Source: CALJFL01 sp036961205
GTDB taxonomy: Bacteria > Pseudomonadota > Gammaproteobacteria > Pseudomonadales > Halieaceae
Direction: 5' to 3'
Assembly (NCBI GenBank): GCA_036961205.1
Contig: JBALVI010000001.1
Span: forward strand, 1,364,001-1,428,000
DNA length: 64,000 nt
Notes under the pieces: model-generated
Told to the model about the DNA's origin: nothing
What the model saw: the letters and a program-made list of their open reading frames with translations, nothing else
Database searches by the model: none
Program-made: the position numbers and the translations under genes
In this document: one piece after another, positions 47,747-56,786 of the stretch
How the letters are laid out: each line of letters opens with the position of its first letter
How positions within the stretch are numbered: the stretch's first letter is position 1

Positions 47747-49879
47747 ATGGACGCAACAGTACTGACGGTTTTGGACTGGTCGCTGATCGCCGCGCTCCTC
47801 GTATTTTCCTTACTGGTTGGTGTGCTGGTTAAGGATCAGGCCAGTGAAGGCGGCATGGAAGGTTTCTTTACCGCTGGCCGCAATATGAAGTGGTGGTTTC
47901 TCGGCACATCCATTGTTGCTACTACCTTCGCCTCAGATACACCTCTGGCGATCACCGGCTGGATTGCGCAATACGGAATAGCGGGCAACTGGTTCTGGTG
48001 GGGCGGGGTGATAGGCACCGTTGCCATGACCGTATTCTTTGCCCGCAAGTGGCGCGTGTCTGGCGTGGTAACCGATGTCGAGTTGACAGAATTGCGCTAC
48101 GGCGGAAAGCCGGCAGCGGTGTTGCGCTCGGTCAAAGCGTTTATCAGTGCCACCCTCGTTAACTGCATCATCCTCGGTTGGGTGTTCGCTGGCATGGCGA
48201 AAATCTCAGAGTCCTTTATGGACTGGAAGTTCGTTCTGGGTGTCGGCCTCTACGGATTTCTGGAGCGCATTTATCCAGAGGTGATGATTTTCAACAGTCT
48301 TGATAACACCATTACTATCTGGATATTGGTGGGTGTAACGCTTAGTTACTCCGCAATGGGCGGATTGCGGGCGGTGATCATCACTGACCTGGTGCAGTTT
48401 ATTCTGGCTATGGGCATGGCCATTTTGTTGGCGGTTATGGCCGTTCAACATATTGGCGGTCTTGAAGCCATGTGGGACAGTCTCGCTGAGCTATATCCCG
48501 CCGACGGTTCAGCGATGAGTATGGCGGGGGAGCAGTACCTGACGCATGAGCAGGTGTCGGCATTTATACCCTCGTTCGACGAGGGGCTGGTGGGGTTTTT
48601 GGGTATACCGTTCTCGGCGTTTGTACTGACCCTGGGCTTTATGTGGTGGACTAATGGCACCATAGACGGATCCGGATTTATGGCGCAGCGACTGTACACT
48701 GCGCAAAATGGAGCTGAAGCCGAAAAAGGTGCGCTCTGGTACAGCTTCGCCAACTTCATGCTGCGGTCCTGGCCCTGGGCAATAGCGGGGGTGGCCGCTC
48801 TGGTTATTTTTCCGCGAGTGGATGCCGATCTTGTTGCCCGGGAGTTCACCGAATGCCTGCATGAAAAGACTGCGTGCAGCGTTCAAATGAATCGGTGTAT
48901 GGACAATCGTTACAGTTGTGAGATCACCGAATACGCCTTGTTGTATCGGACCCAAGGCACACTGGAGGTGGATGGCTTGAATCCACTACCCGTTGCTCAC
49001 CGGGATACGGCCAGTTACGAGGAGGTTGAGGTATTTCGAGATGACCGGGAGCGCGCGTACCCGGTGCTGATCAAGGAGATTCTGCCCGCCGGTTTAATGG
49101 GCTTGGCGTTGGCCGCGCTGATGGCGGCATTTATGTCTACAGTTTCCACCCACATAAATTGGGGGGCTTCCTATATCGTCAATGATTTTTACGCGCGTTT
49201 TCTTAATCCCAAAGCATCCGAAAAACAGCTGACTTTTGTCAGTCGGCTGTCGACCTTTGCGATTGCGTTGATGGCTGTATTTGTTGCCAGCTTTATCGAT
49301 AATGTAGGCTCAATGTGGGAGTTGTACGGTGGCATGATGGCGGGGCTGGGCCTCCCTCATCTGATGCGCTGGCTATGGTGGCGTGCCAATGCGTGGACCG
49401 AAATAGTCGGTATGCTGACCGGCTTCAGTCTCGCCCTGATTAACTACGTGATTGTTCATCACGGCAGTCTACCGGCGGACCAAATGTCAATCCTGCCACG
49501 ATTTATGGCTAGTCATGCGATTCATGTCATCTGCTGGATATCCCTGGTGTCCGCTACTGCCGCGGTAGTAGCAACCTTGTTGACCGCGCCGGTTGATGAG
49601 GCGGTGATTCGTCGGTTTGTCGAGAAAGTTCGGCCCATGGGTTTCTGGAAAGGGCACAACGCGGGCTTCCCCTCGGAACGTAGTCTGGGTTTGTCAGTGG
49701 CCTATTGGTTGCTAGGCACCACTTCTTTGTACGCAGGTATGTTCGGCGTGGGTTATCTGTTGCGCCTCGAGTACACCATCGGCTTGCTGCTGCTGGCTTA
49801 CTGTGCCGTGAGCTTGTTCGCGATGATCCGGGGCATGGGTAAAATCGATCGCGTAGAAGAGACTGTGCTGTCACAGTGA
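47747..49879 (+). CDS. Sodium/solute symporter with cysteine-rich insertion
   Basis: A 710-residue SSS-family transporter. FFTAGRNMKWWFLGTSIVATTFASDTP marks the sodium-binding first helices and LAALMAAFMSTVSTHINWGASYIVND the later core (typical of sugar symporters related to vSGLT). Between two helices, around residues 367-435, lies a hydrophilic insertion with four to five cysteines (ECLHEKTAC, NRCMDNRYSC), absent from ordinary relatives where this loop reads simply 'FP..D.E.AYP'. It probably imports GlcNAc or chitobiose across the inner membrane in place of NagP. GGGGCGGAG is an excellent ribosome site. The substrate is inferred from the locus. Confidence 0.87.
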   Translation: MDATVLTVLDWSLIAALLVFSLLVGVLVKDQASEGGMEGFFTAGRNMKWWFLGTSIVATTFASDTPLAITGWIAQYGIAGNWFWWGGVIGTVAMTVFFARKWRVSGVVTDVELTELRYGGKPAAVLRSVKAFISATLVNCIILGWVFAGMAKISESFMDWKFVLGVGLYGFLERIYPEVMIFNSLDNTITIWILVGVTLSYSAMGGLRAVIITDLVQFILAMGMAILLAVMAVQHIGGLEAMWDSLAELYPADGSAMSMAGEQYLTHEQVSAFIPSFDEGLVGFLGIPFSAFVLTLGFMWWTNGTIDGSGFMAQRLYTAQNGAEAEKGALWYSFANFMLRSWPWAIAGVAALVIFPRVDADLVAREFTECLHEKTACSVQMNRCMDNRYSCEITEYALLYRTQGTLEVDGLNPLPVAHRDTASYEEVEVFRDDRERAYPVLIKEILPAGLMGLALAALMAAFMSTVSTHINWGASYIVNDFYARFLNPKASEKQLTFVSRLSTFAIALMAVFVASFIDNVGSMWELYGGMMAGLGLPHLMRWLWWRANAWTEIVGMLTGFSLALINYVIVHHGSLPADQMSILPRFMASHAIHVICWISLVSATAAVVATLLTAPVDEAVIRRFVEKVRPMGFWKGHNAGFPSERSLGLSVAYWLLGTTSLYAGMFGVGYLLRLEYTIGLLLLAYCAVSLFAMIRGMGKIDRVEETVLSQ

Positions 49880-49895
49880 GTTGTTACGGTCATTC

Positions 49896-51419
49896 CTAAT
49901 TTTTGTTTGTGTAGACCTGTTTCAGCCTTGTAGCGTGCGGGTAGAAAATGTCTGCACGGGGCGCGGTCTGTTGCCTTAGCCAGGCCACGTATTTGTCAGA
50001 GGAGCCTTTGGGTTCTCGGTGGGGCGCTTTGTAGCGACCCATGCCAGACAGCATGCAATACCATGAGGTGCGTTTGTACGCCTGAATGTTCTGCTGTGAT
50101 CGCATTACTTCATCAAAGCTGCCGTCTCCGTCCCAGGCCTGCAATAGGGCATCCAGGTATCTTGAAAGCTCAGGGTTCTCTCGGCAGTCGCGCCAATAGT
50201 CGCTGTCCTGTCGACTGTTTAATTTGTAGTGCAGTTGCAGATAATCCCTGATGCCATCGATGAGTTGATTGACCCCACCGTTGAAGGAGACCCGGTGTCT
50301 ATCGGTGAACTCTCCCTCTGCGAATGAAGAGACAAAGCTTTCAATACTGAACTGAATGACATTTAGCATCGCCGCTTCCAGAGGTTCGAGAAAGCCCTGG
50401 GACAGGCCAATGGCCAGACAGTTTTTCTTCCAGTGATTCTCGATTCTCCCTGGTTCCCAGGCGAGGTGTAAGGCCTTGCTGTCCGCCGCTGGGGCGCCCA
50501 GGTAATCGCGAAACTCGGCTTCGGCGGCTTCCGGGGTGACGTAATCTGAACAATAGACATAGCCGTTACCAAATCTGCTCATCAGCGGGATATGCCAGGC
50601 CCAGCCGTAGGTCAGCGCTTTCGATACGGTTTCAGAAGAAATATTTTCTGTATCAGGTAGGGCTGTTGGAATTGCGACAGCGGCATTGTTGCGCAGGTAC
50701 TTTTTGTAGCTGATCATAGGCTCTTGCAAGGCTTTCTGTACTAATAATCCGGCCATTCCCGAACAGTCGATATAAAAGTCGGCCGTCAGGCTTCCGTGAT
50801 CCGCGGTCTGTACCCGGGCAATGCTGCCATCCTCTGCCAGCTCTACCGATGAAATGGTGTCGACGATGTGCCTTACACCGCGCGAAGTTGCGCGTTCGCG
50901 GAGAAACTCGCCCAGTAGCGCGGCGTCGAAGTGGTAGCCATAATCGTGATCAAAACCCAGTGGTCTACTGGGCACCGGGGAGCGTTGTTGTCTGGCCAAT
51001 TCTGCAGTGACGAAGTAGTCATCCGGGTGCGCCGGTACATTGTGTCCGGCGCGACGATGATTACAGTTGTCAAAGAATTTTAGTGCCAGCTCAGTATCGA
51101 TATCAGAATAGAAAGGGTGAAAATAGCTTTCAAATCCGGGTACGGTGGACCAGTCAGGAAAGCTGATGCCACACTTGTAAGTGGCATTGCAGGCCGGCAT
51201 CCATTCTTGCTCTTCAATACCAAGCTTGCGGAACCAGGATCTTATGGAGGGTGTTGTGCCTTCCCCTACGCCAACCGTACCGATCCGTGCCGACTCAACC
51301 AGTGAAATCTCCACGCCATATTTGGCCCAGGCGTGCTCCAGTTCATTGGCGACCATCCAACCCGCGCTACCGCCGCCTACAATCAGAATTTTATCAGGTG
51401 GTGTGGCATGAGTTGTCAT
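49896..51419 (-). CDS. Tryptophan-halogenase-like flavoprotein A
   Basis: A 507-residue FAD-dependent protein of the tryptophan 7-halogenase family (PF04820). It has the dinucleotide motif ILIVGGGSAGWMVANEL, the family GVGEGTTPSIRSWF, the lysine aligned with the halogenation lysine in ACNATYKCGISF, the WxWxIP motif as YGWAWHIPLMSR and LSQGFLEPLEA. Despite this, it is unlikely to chlorinate tryptophan: such genes often accompany TonB receptors in sugar loci and have no shown substrate. It is the last gene of the kinase/hexosaminidase unit and a paralogue of flavoprotein B at 54444-55982. A flavin reductase gene is not adjacent. Confidence 0.85.
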   Translation of the reverse strand: MTTHATPPDKILIVGGGSAGWMVANELEHAWAKYGVEISLVESARIGTVGVGEGTTPSIRSWFRKLGIEEQEWMPACNATYKCGISFPDWSTVPGFESYFHPFYSDIDTELALKFFDNCNHRRAGHNVPAHPDDYFVTAELARQQRSPVPSRPLGFDHDYGYHFDAALLGEFLRERATSRGVRHIVDTISSVELAEDGSIARVQTADHGSLTADFYIDCSGMAGLLVQKALQEPMISYKKYLRNNAAVAIPTALPDTENISSETVSKALTYGWAWHIPLMSRFGNGYVYCSDYVTPEAAEAEFRDYLGAPAADSKALHLAWEPGRIENHWKKNCLAIGLSQGFLEPLEAAMLNVIQFSIESFVSSFAEGEFTDRHRVSFNGGVNQLIDGIRDYLQLHYKLNSRQDSDYWRDCRENPELSRYLDALLQAWDGDGSFDEVMRSQQNIQAYKRTSWYCMLSGMGRYKAPHREPKGSSDKYVAWLRQQTAPRADIFYPHATRLKQVYTNKN

Positions 51420-51431
51420 AGTGACGAACCT

Positions 51432-52334
51432 CTAAGGGGCAATAGTTTCCAACAGCGACTGCGTACGAGCATAGTAGATCGCGCCAATGTCGGGTTCCAT
51501 CTCAGGTTTGGACAAAGGTACAGTAAGCCGCTTCTCTAACCATGGCAAAAGGTGTTGGGCGAGTCCGCCTAGTAAGGCAATACGAGGGGGTTTATGGCAG
51601 TGCAGTCGCTCAGCTAGTCGAGCCAGATACTCGACCCCCGACTCAATAATATTTGAGGCGACCTGATCGCCCTCAATGGCGGTCGCTATTACCAAGGGCG
51701 CCAGCTGAGCATATTGCGTGGATTTTGCATTGGCAAATCGACTAACAATGCCTAGATGGTCGGTTTCAAGGTGCGCACAAATTCGTGGCAGTAATAGGGT
51801 TTCTGGACCCAGGTTATCGTGCGCGAGCAGAGCGGATTTTATTGCCTCCAGGCCCATCCATGCCCCGCTACCCTTGTCACCAAGAGGAAAGCCATGACCG
51901 CCATAGCTAAAGTGCGAGCCATCGACTATTGCATAAGCGCAGGTTCCGGTCCCGGCAACAATGACTGCACCGTCCCGTCCGCCATGTGCGCCCAGGCAGG
52001 CAATATGTAGATCGGTGGTGAGATACATTTTGCCGAAGGGGTGTTGCCAATTGTTCATGGCAACGTAAAACTCCGGTAGATTGACCCCGGCCAGGCCTAC
52101 CCCGGCAACGAGGCCATGCAGGCTTGCGGCAGAGCCCGCATCGTTCAGCGCCAGATTAGCTGCGCAAAGAATGGATTCGTGCGCGCGTTCCATGTTTTGG
52201 AATGGGTTAGCCGCCCCGGCGACGCCACTCCCCAATAGCCGACCATCCGCGCTGTACAGGGTGGCCCGGCATTTACTGCCACCACCATCTATGCCCAGGT
52301 ACAGGGGTTCGTTAGAGGCGTTGTTTTTCTGCAT
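51432..52334 (-). CDS. nagK: N-acetylglucosamine kinase, BadF/BadG type
   Basis: A 300-residue ASKHA-fold kinase. The phosphate loops LGIDGGGSKCRATLY and VAGTGTCAYAI are clear, with the adenosine region MGLEAIKSALLAHDNLG further on. In GlcNAc pathways of gammaproteobacteria this NagK-II type converts imported GlcNAc to GlcNAc-6-phosphate, the NagA substrate; sequence alone would also allow related amino sugars. Start set at ATG 52334; a GTG five codons upstream is possible and would approach the hexosaminidase stop. It lies between GH20 and flavoprotein A with gaps of about 12-16 bases. Confidence 0.85.
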   Translation of the reverse strand: MQKNNASNEPLYLGIDGGGSKCRATLYSADGRLLGSGVAGAANPFQNMERAHESILCAANLALNDAGSAASLHGLVAGVGLAGVNLPEFYVAMNNWQHPFGKMYLTTDLHIACLGAHGGRDGAVIVAGTGTCAYAIVDGSHFSYGGHGFPLGDKGSGAWMGLEAIKSALLAHDNLGPETLLLPRICAHLETDHLGIVSRFANAKSTQYAQLAPLVIATAIEGDQVASNIIESGVEYLARLAERLHCHKPPRIALLGGLAQHLLPWLEKRLTVPLSKPEMEPDIGAIYYARTQSLLETIAP

Positions 52335-52350
52335 GGCTGATGACCCCACT

Positions 52351-54327
52351 CTAGGGCGAGGAATGAGTTCTTAATCTGCTGTGATCAAGCAGCGTATGTT
52401 GCAAGCTTACCCGGCACTGAAAATCTTCCCAGTTTTTACTGCCCCTGGGACTCCACGCCACTTCGGCGATCGCCAAGACTCGTGGAAACAGCATATAGTC
52501 AAGCCGCTCAGGGCTGACGATCAGTTCACTCCATAGCAGTGATTGTACACCGAGCAACTGTTTGGCGAAGTCGGCACCTCGCTCCAGGTTCTCGGGTTCG
52601 TAGGCGTAGCAGGTTTCAAGATTGGCGGTCCCTGCCCAGTGAAACCCCGGCTCCTCGATACTGTTATCCCAGGCCATATCGAGATAGGCAAACGGCGCAG
52701 GGCAAGCGATGACACGATGCCCCAGAGCGGCGGTTTCAGCAGCGCTGGCGATACCGCTCCAAGCGCAAATGATGGCAGAGTGATCGAGTTTGTCGCCGTG
52801 GGCTGCCTCTTCCCAGCCGACTAAAACCCTGCCTTTGTCTGCCAGATGAGATTGCAGGTTGCGCAACAGGTGACCCTGTAAATCCCAGACAGTGTGATAA
52901 CCCTCTGCGGCCATGAGCGCCTGGCATGCCGGAGATAGCTCCCACACACCCGGTGGAACTTCGTCGGCGCCCAGGTGTATATACCGTCCGGGGAACAGTT
53001 CGCAGACCTCGTCCAGTACTTTGTGCAGGAATTCGTAGGTGCCGGGCAGAGCTGGATTTAACACGTTATCTGTATACAGTTGCGCGGAGCAATAGCTGGA
53101 CTGATCGTCTTCTTCCACCAGCAAGTCGGGCAGTGATTTCAGTGCAGCCCGCGAGTGGCCCGGGATGTCAATTTCTGGAATGACGGTGATCTGGCGGGCC
53201 TTGGCATAGGCTACCACGGCGCGAATGTCGCTTTTAGAGTAGTAGCCTCCGTAACGATCCGGGCCGCTGCCAAACTGCGGCTCCAACACTTCTTCAGCGC
53301 CGCGCCAGGCTCCGATTCGAGTTAATTCGGGGAAAGCGTCTATCTCAATTCGCCAGCCCTCATCGTCGGTCAAGTGCCAGTGAAAGTAGTTGAGTTTGTA
53401 CAGCGCCATCAGATCGAGCAGCTTGAATATCACTTCTTTACGGTGAAAGTGCCTGGCGCAGTCGAGCATCAGTCCTCGGTAGGCAAAGCGGGGCTGATCT
53501 CTAAGCTCGATACAGGGTGTTTGTGTAGCCACACCTGGCTCCACTGAAAGCTGTTGCACCAGGGTCGCGATAGCGTAAAAAAAGCCTGCTCGATCACTGG
53601 CACGAATATCAATGTGGCTTGTTCTTACGTCGATTTCGTACGCGCCCGGATGTAAGGTGCTGGTGGGTAGAAACCGCAGTTGAGCATCTTCATAAGATTT
53701 CGGGTCTTGTGCCAGGGTGCCTGGGAATAGCTCAGCGAGCCAGGCGATAGCGTCGGCCGCAAGGGGCTCTGTGCAGTAGCTGATAGGACCCTCATAGTGA
53801 AACATGCCTGCACGCGGCGTGGACTGCATTGGGCGGGGGATTACCGCGACGGAACTCTCTGTGCTGGTGCTGAAGTCGTTCGCACTGGCAACGACACGAT
53901 CAGTTGAAGCTTGGGAATAACCGGCAGGGGTGCTACCTGAGTCGGGCTGGGTGTCATGACCTTCACCCTGGGTCAGATTATGTGACCTGAGTTCTGCGGT
54001 CAGGTAGCGATCCCCGGTATCGACATAGATGCCACTGGGCAAATCGCTGATTCGCTGGATGATTGCGGGGTGCCCTGTGAACTGGAGGCTACGGTTTGCG
54101 CCTGCCGGGAGGGCGATCGGCTGGTCCGGCGCCAGAGTGACATGACTGCCAATGTGGCTGAGCAGGCTGGTGTGCGCGCCGGCCGCGATGGACTTGGGCA
54201 GATCGAACTGCAGACTCCAATTGCGAAGGTCTTCGCCACTACGATTAAGTAGTTTCATGGTGACGAAAAGCTCATCACGATCATTGGTTTGCAGGTCAAT
54301 ATCTACCTGCAGGGGTGTGGTATCCAT
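52351..54327 (-). CDS. Beta-N-acetylhexosaminidase, GH20
   Basis: A 658-residue glycoside hydrolase family 20 enzyme. The catalytic pair is in YIHLGADEVPPGVWELSP (D-E), and FAYRGLMLDCARHFHRKEV with YFHWHLTDDEGWRIEIDAFP mark the barrel. The first ~170 residues resemble the chitobiase N-terminal/carbohydrate-binding domains. There is no obvious signal peptide or lipobox, so hydrolysis of chito-oligosaccharides probably happens in the cytoplasm (or export by another route). A LacI operator at 54368-54381 stands 41 bases before the start. It heads a unit with nagK and flavoprotein A. Confidence 0.9.
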   Translation of the reverse strand: MDTTPLQVDIDLQTNDRDELFVTMKLLNRSGEDLRNWSLQFDLPKSIAAGAHTSLLSHIGSHVTLAPDQPIALPAGANRSLQFTGHPAIIQRISDLPSGIYVDTGDRYLTAELRSHNLTQGEGHDTQPDSGSTPAGYSQASTDRVVASANDFSTSTESSVAVIPRPMQSTPRAGMFHYEGPISYCTEPLAADAIAWLAELFPGTLAQDPKSYEDAQLRFLPTSTLHPGAYEIDVRTSHIDIRASDRAGFFYAIATLVQQLSVEPGVATQTPCIELRDQPRFAYRGLMLDCARHFHRKEVIFKLLDLMALYKLNYFHWHLTDDEGWRIEIDAFPELTRIGAWRGAEEVLEPQFGSGPDRYGGYYSKSDIRAVVAYAKARQITVIPEIDIPGHSRAALKSLPDLLVEEDDQSSYCSAQLYTDNVLNPALPGTYEFLHKVLDEVCELFPGRYIHLGADEVPPGVWELSPACQALMAAEGYHTVWDLQGHLLRNLQSHLADKGRVLVGWEEAAHGDKLDHSAIICAWSGIASAAETAALGHRVIACPAPFAYLDMAWDNSIEEPGFHWAGTANLETCYAYEPENLERGADFAKQLLGVQSLLWSELIVSPERLDYMLFPRVLAIAEVAWSPRGSKNWEDFQCRVSLQHTLLDHSRLRTHSSP

Positions 54328-54367
54328 AGTCTCTATAGGGTCCGCAGTTGCTAGTATGTCTAAAAAA

Positions 54368-54381
54368 AGACAACGTTGTCA
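54368..54381. promoter_or_regulatory. NagR-type LacI operator upstream of the hexosaminidase
   Basis: AGACAACGTTGTCA matches the consensus at 13 of 14 positions, with A-rich and T-rich flanks continuing the symmetry. It lies in the 116-base gap between flavoprotein B and the hexosaminidase, so it marks a second promoter within the minus-strand group. Confidence 0.75.
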
Positions 54382-54443
54382 TTTTGACTTACTTTATTGC
54401 TAGCGAGGGTTTGTGTCAAGGCTATTGTTCGCTTGGAGTCAGA

Positions 54444-55982
54444 TTAGTTGGCAGCTTTCCAGCTCTCGCCATAGGTGCGCATTAGTTGCTCTCGATGACC
54501 GCAAAAGCGTCTAGCCGTGTGCTCGCAGTAGCGCCGCGCCTGATCGGCCGGTGCGGTCTGTGTATTGCGAGCTGGTGGGCCAAGTGTAGTCGGAAAACGG
54601 CCCATGCCTGCCAGTAGGCAATACCAACTGGGTCGTAGATAGACGAGGGCATGTGCGTGATCAGTCAGTGCCGCTTCGAAGTCCAATCCTTCATCCCAGG
54701 CGTGGAAGATGGCGGCAAGGTTGTCGGATATGTTGGAGTTCTCACGATTCGCCACCCAATACTCAGAGTCCTCGCGGCTGTTATTTTGGTAGTGACTCAC
54801 GACATAGTCGCGAACGCCTTCAAACAGAGCATTGACTTCATTATTGAATTCGTCGCGATGTTGATCGGTAAAACTGCCTCGGCTGAAGTCCTCTATAAAT
54901 CGCTGCACGGAGTACTGCACCAGCATCAGTGCTGTCGCCTCAAGCGGTTCGATGAAGCCCTGGGACAAACCAATTGCCAGGCAGTTCTTTAGCCAGTGTT
55001 CTTTCAGTCTGCCCACGCGCATTTTTAAATGGCGCGCGTCACTGTTTAGAGCCGCATCACCGAGTTCGGACCTTAATTCGGCTTCTGCCTGATCTTCGCT
55101 GATAAAATCGGATGAATACACGTAGCCGTTCCCCCAGCGACTGGTCAGTGGAATATTCCAGGCCCAGCCATGTTTGAGTGCGACGGACCGCGTTTGCGAG
55201 ACGATGGGCTGTTCTGTATCGATCTGTGTTGCGATCGCGACCGCCCGGTCGTTGAATAAATTACTATTGAAGGTCAAGAACTCTGCGTTCAGGCTTTTAT
55301 TAATCAGCAGGCCGGCGAAGCCAGAGCAATCTATGAATAGATCACCGTCAAGATCGCCACTCCTGGCTGTTCGCAGGCTATCGATGTTTCCCTGATTATC
55401 AAGAATGACTTGCTCAACGTTATCGATGACGTGATGCAGGCCAAGTTTGAGCATTCGTTGTTTGAGGAATGTGCCCAGCAGCCCAGCGTCAAAGTGATAG
55501 GCGTAATCGGGCTCGAAAGGTAATGTGTCCAGCGGCACTGGCGAGCGGCAATCTCGCGCTAGCGCGGCGGAAACAAAAAAGTCATCTGGGTGGGCCGGAA
55601 CTTCGCTACCTCTGCGCCGCAGGCCACAGTTGTGAAAGAAAGCATTGCCGGTTTTCAAATCGAACTGGGAAAAGAAGGGATGAAAATAATCTGTAAAACC
55701 GGGCTTTGTGGACCACTCTGGAAAGCTGATGCCGCACTTGTAAGTTGCGTTACAGGCGGGCATCCATTCACTTTCGGGAATATCCAGAGTACGGAAAAAT
55801 TCTCTCATGTACGGGGTAGAACCCTCGCCAACCCCGATGATGCCGATATCACTGGACTCAATCAGGGTGAATTTGGTTCCGTGTTCGGCCCAAGCATGTT
55901 GCATCAGGCTGGCAGTCATCCAACCGGCGCTGCCCCCGCCGACGATGACGATATGTTTGGGGGCGTTTGGGTCGGCTCTCAC
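54444..55982 (-). CDS. Tryptophan-halogenase-like flavoprotein B
   Basis: A 512-residue paralogue of flavoprotein A: IVIVGGGSAGWMTASLMQ, GVGEGSTPYMREFF, ACNATYKCGISFPEWS, HGWAWNIPLTSR and LSQGFIEPLEATAL align along the whole length. The signature halogenase lysine and the WxWxIP motif are kept, so binding of reduced FAD and oxygen is expected. It is downstream of nagB by nine bases and therefore belongs to the nagR-nagA-nagB unit, whereas its paralogue belongs to the hexosaminidase unit. Both are under NagR operators. The reaction is unknown. Confidence 0.85.
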   Translation of the reverse strand: MRADPNAPKHIVIVGGGSAGWMTASLMQHAWAEHGTKFTLIESSDIGIIGVGEGSTPYMREFFRTLDIPESEWMPACNATYKCGISFPEWSTKPGFTDYFHPFFSQFDLKTGNAFFHNCGLRRRGSEVPAHPDDFFVSAALARDCRSPVPLDTLPFEPDYAYHFDAGLLGTFLKQRMLKLGLHHVIDNVEQVILDNQGNIDSLRTARSGDLDGDLFIDCSGFAGLLINKSLNAEFLTFNSNLFNDRAVAIATQIDTEQPIVSQTRSVALKHGWAWNIPLTSRWGNGYVYSSDFISEDQAEAELRSELGDAALNSDARHLKMRVGRLKEHWLKNCLAIGLSQGFIEPLEATALMLVQYSVQRFIEDFSRGSFTDQHRDEFNNEVNALFEGVRDYVVSHYQNNSREDSEYWVANRENSNISDNLAAIFHAWDEGLDFEAALTDHAHALVYLRPSWYCLLAGMGRFPTTLGPPARNTQTAPADQARRYCEHTARRFCGHREQLMRTYGESWKAAN

Positions 55983-55991
55983 GGGCGACCC

Positions 55992-56786
55992 TCAAGCCAT
56001 ACCGAGGCGGGACAATAGCGCCTGGTTCTGTTCTTCGATGTGCTTGAAAAATTGCGGGTCGCTCAGTTTTCTGGCGGCAGCCTCGTCAATAATTACCACA
56101 GTCGATAGATGCATCTGCAGCGCTGAGGCGGGGCACCAGGCGGAGACCGGGCCTTCAACCATCGCTTTCACGGCATCCGCTTTGTTGTCCCCTGTAGCCA
56201 GTAACACAATAGTTCTGGCTTCCATGATTGTTCCAATGCCCATGGTAATCGACAGTTGAGGTTGATACTCGCCGTCGTTAAAAAAGCGGGCGTTATCGTC
56301 GATAGTTTCACGGGTCAGGGTTTTTACCCGCGTCCTGGATGTAAGACACGATGTGGGTTCGTTGAAACCAATGTGCCCATTGCGGCCTATTCCCAGAAGC
56401 TGGATATCGATACCACCCATGCTATGGATCTGAGTCTCGTAGTCCGTGCAGGCGGCTAGCGGATTGTCGGCATCGCCTGCTGGTACGTGTGTGTTGTTTT
56501 TGTCGATATCGATATGATCAAAGAACTCTCGGTTCATGAACTGCCGATAGCTTTGGGGGTGTGTTTGGGGGAGCCCCAGATACTCATCGAGGTTAAAGGT
56601 GTGTGCCTGTGAGAATGAAAGTTCACCCCTTTGGTGCCTGGCGATAAGCTCCCTATAAAGACTCAGGGGAGTAGAGCCAGTGGCCAGACCCAGGTTGGAG
56701 GCGGGCACATTGCCCAATTGCCGACTGAAAATATCTGCGCCATAGTGCGCAACTTCTGCGGGTGAATCCAGAATAACAACTTTCAT
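55992..56786 (-). CDS. nagB: Glucosamine-6-phosphate deaminase
   Basis: A 264-residue NagB-family enzyme converting glucosamine-6-phosphate to fructose-6-phosphate and ammonia. ATGSTPLSLYRELI, FNLDEYLGLPQTHPQSYR with the catalytic aspartate, and GRNGHIGFNEPTSCLTSRTR are the standard blocks; length matches the NagB-I type. The start overlaps the nagA stop by four bases. It closes the catabolic route from GlcNAc to glycolysis. Confidence 0.94.
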   Translation of the reverse strand: MKVVILDSPAEVAHYGADIFSRQLGNVPASNLGLATGSTPLSLYRELIARHQRGELSFSQAHTFNLDEYLGLPQTHPQSYRQFMNREFFDHIDIDKNNTHVPAGDADNPLAACTDYETQIHSMGGIDIQLLGIGRNGHIGFNEPTSCLTSRTRVKTLTRETIDDNARFFNDGEYQPQLSITMGIGTIMEARTIVLLATGDNKADAVKAMVEGPVSAWCPASALQMHLSTVVIIDEAAARKLSDPQFFKHIEEQNQALLSRLGMA

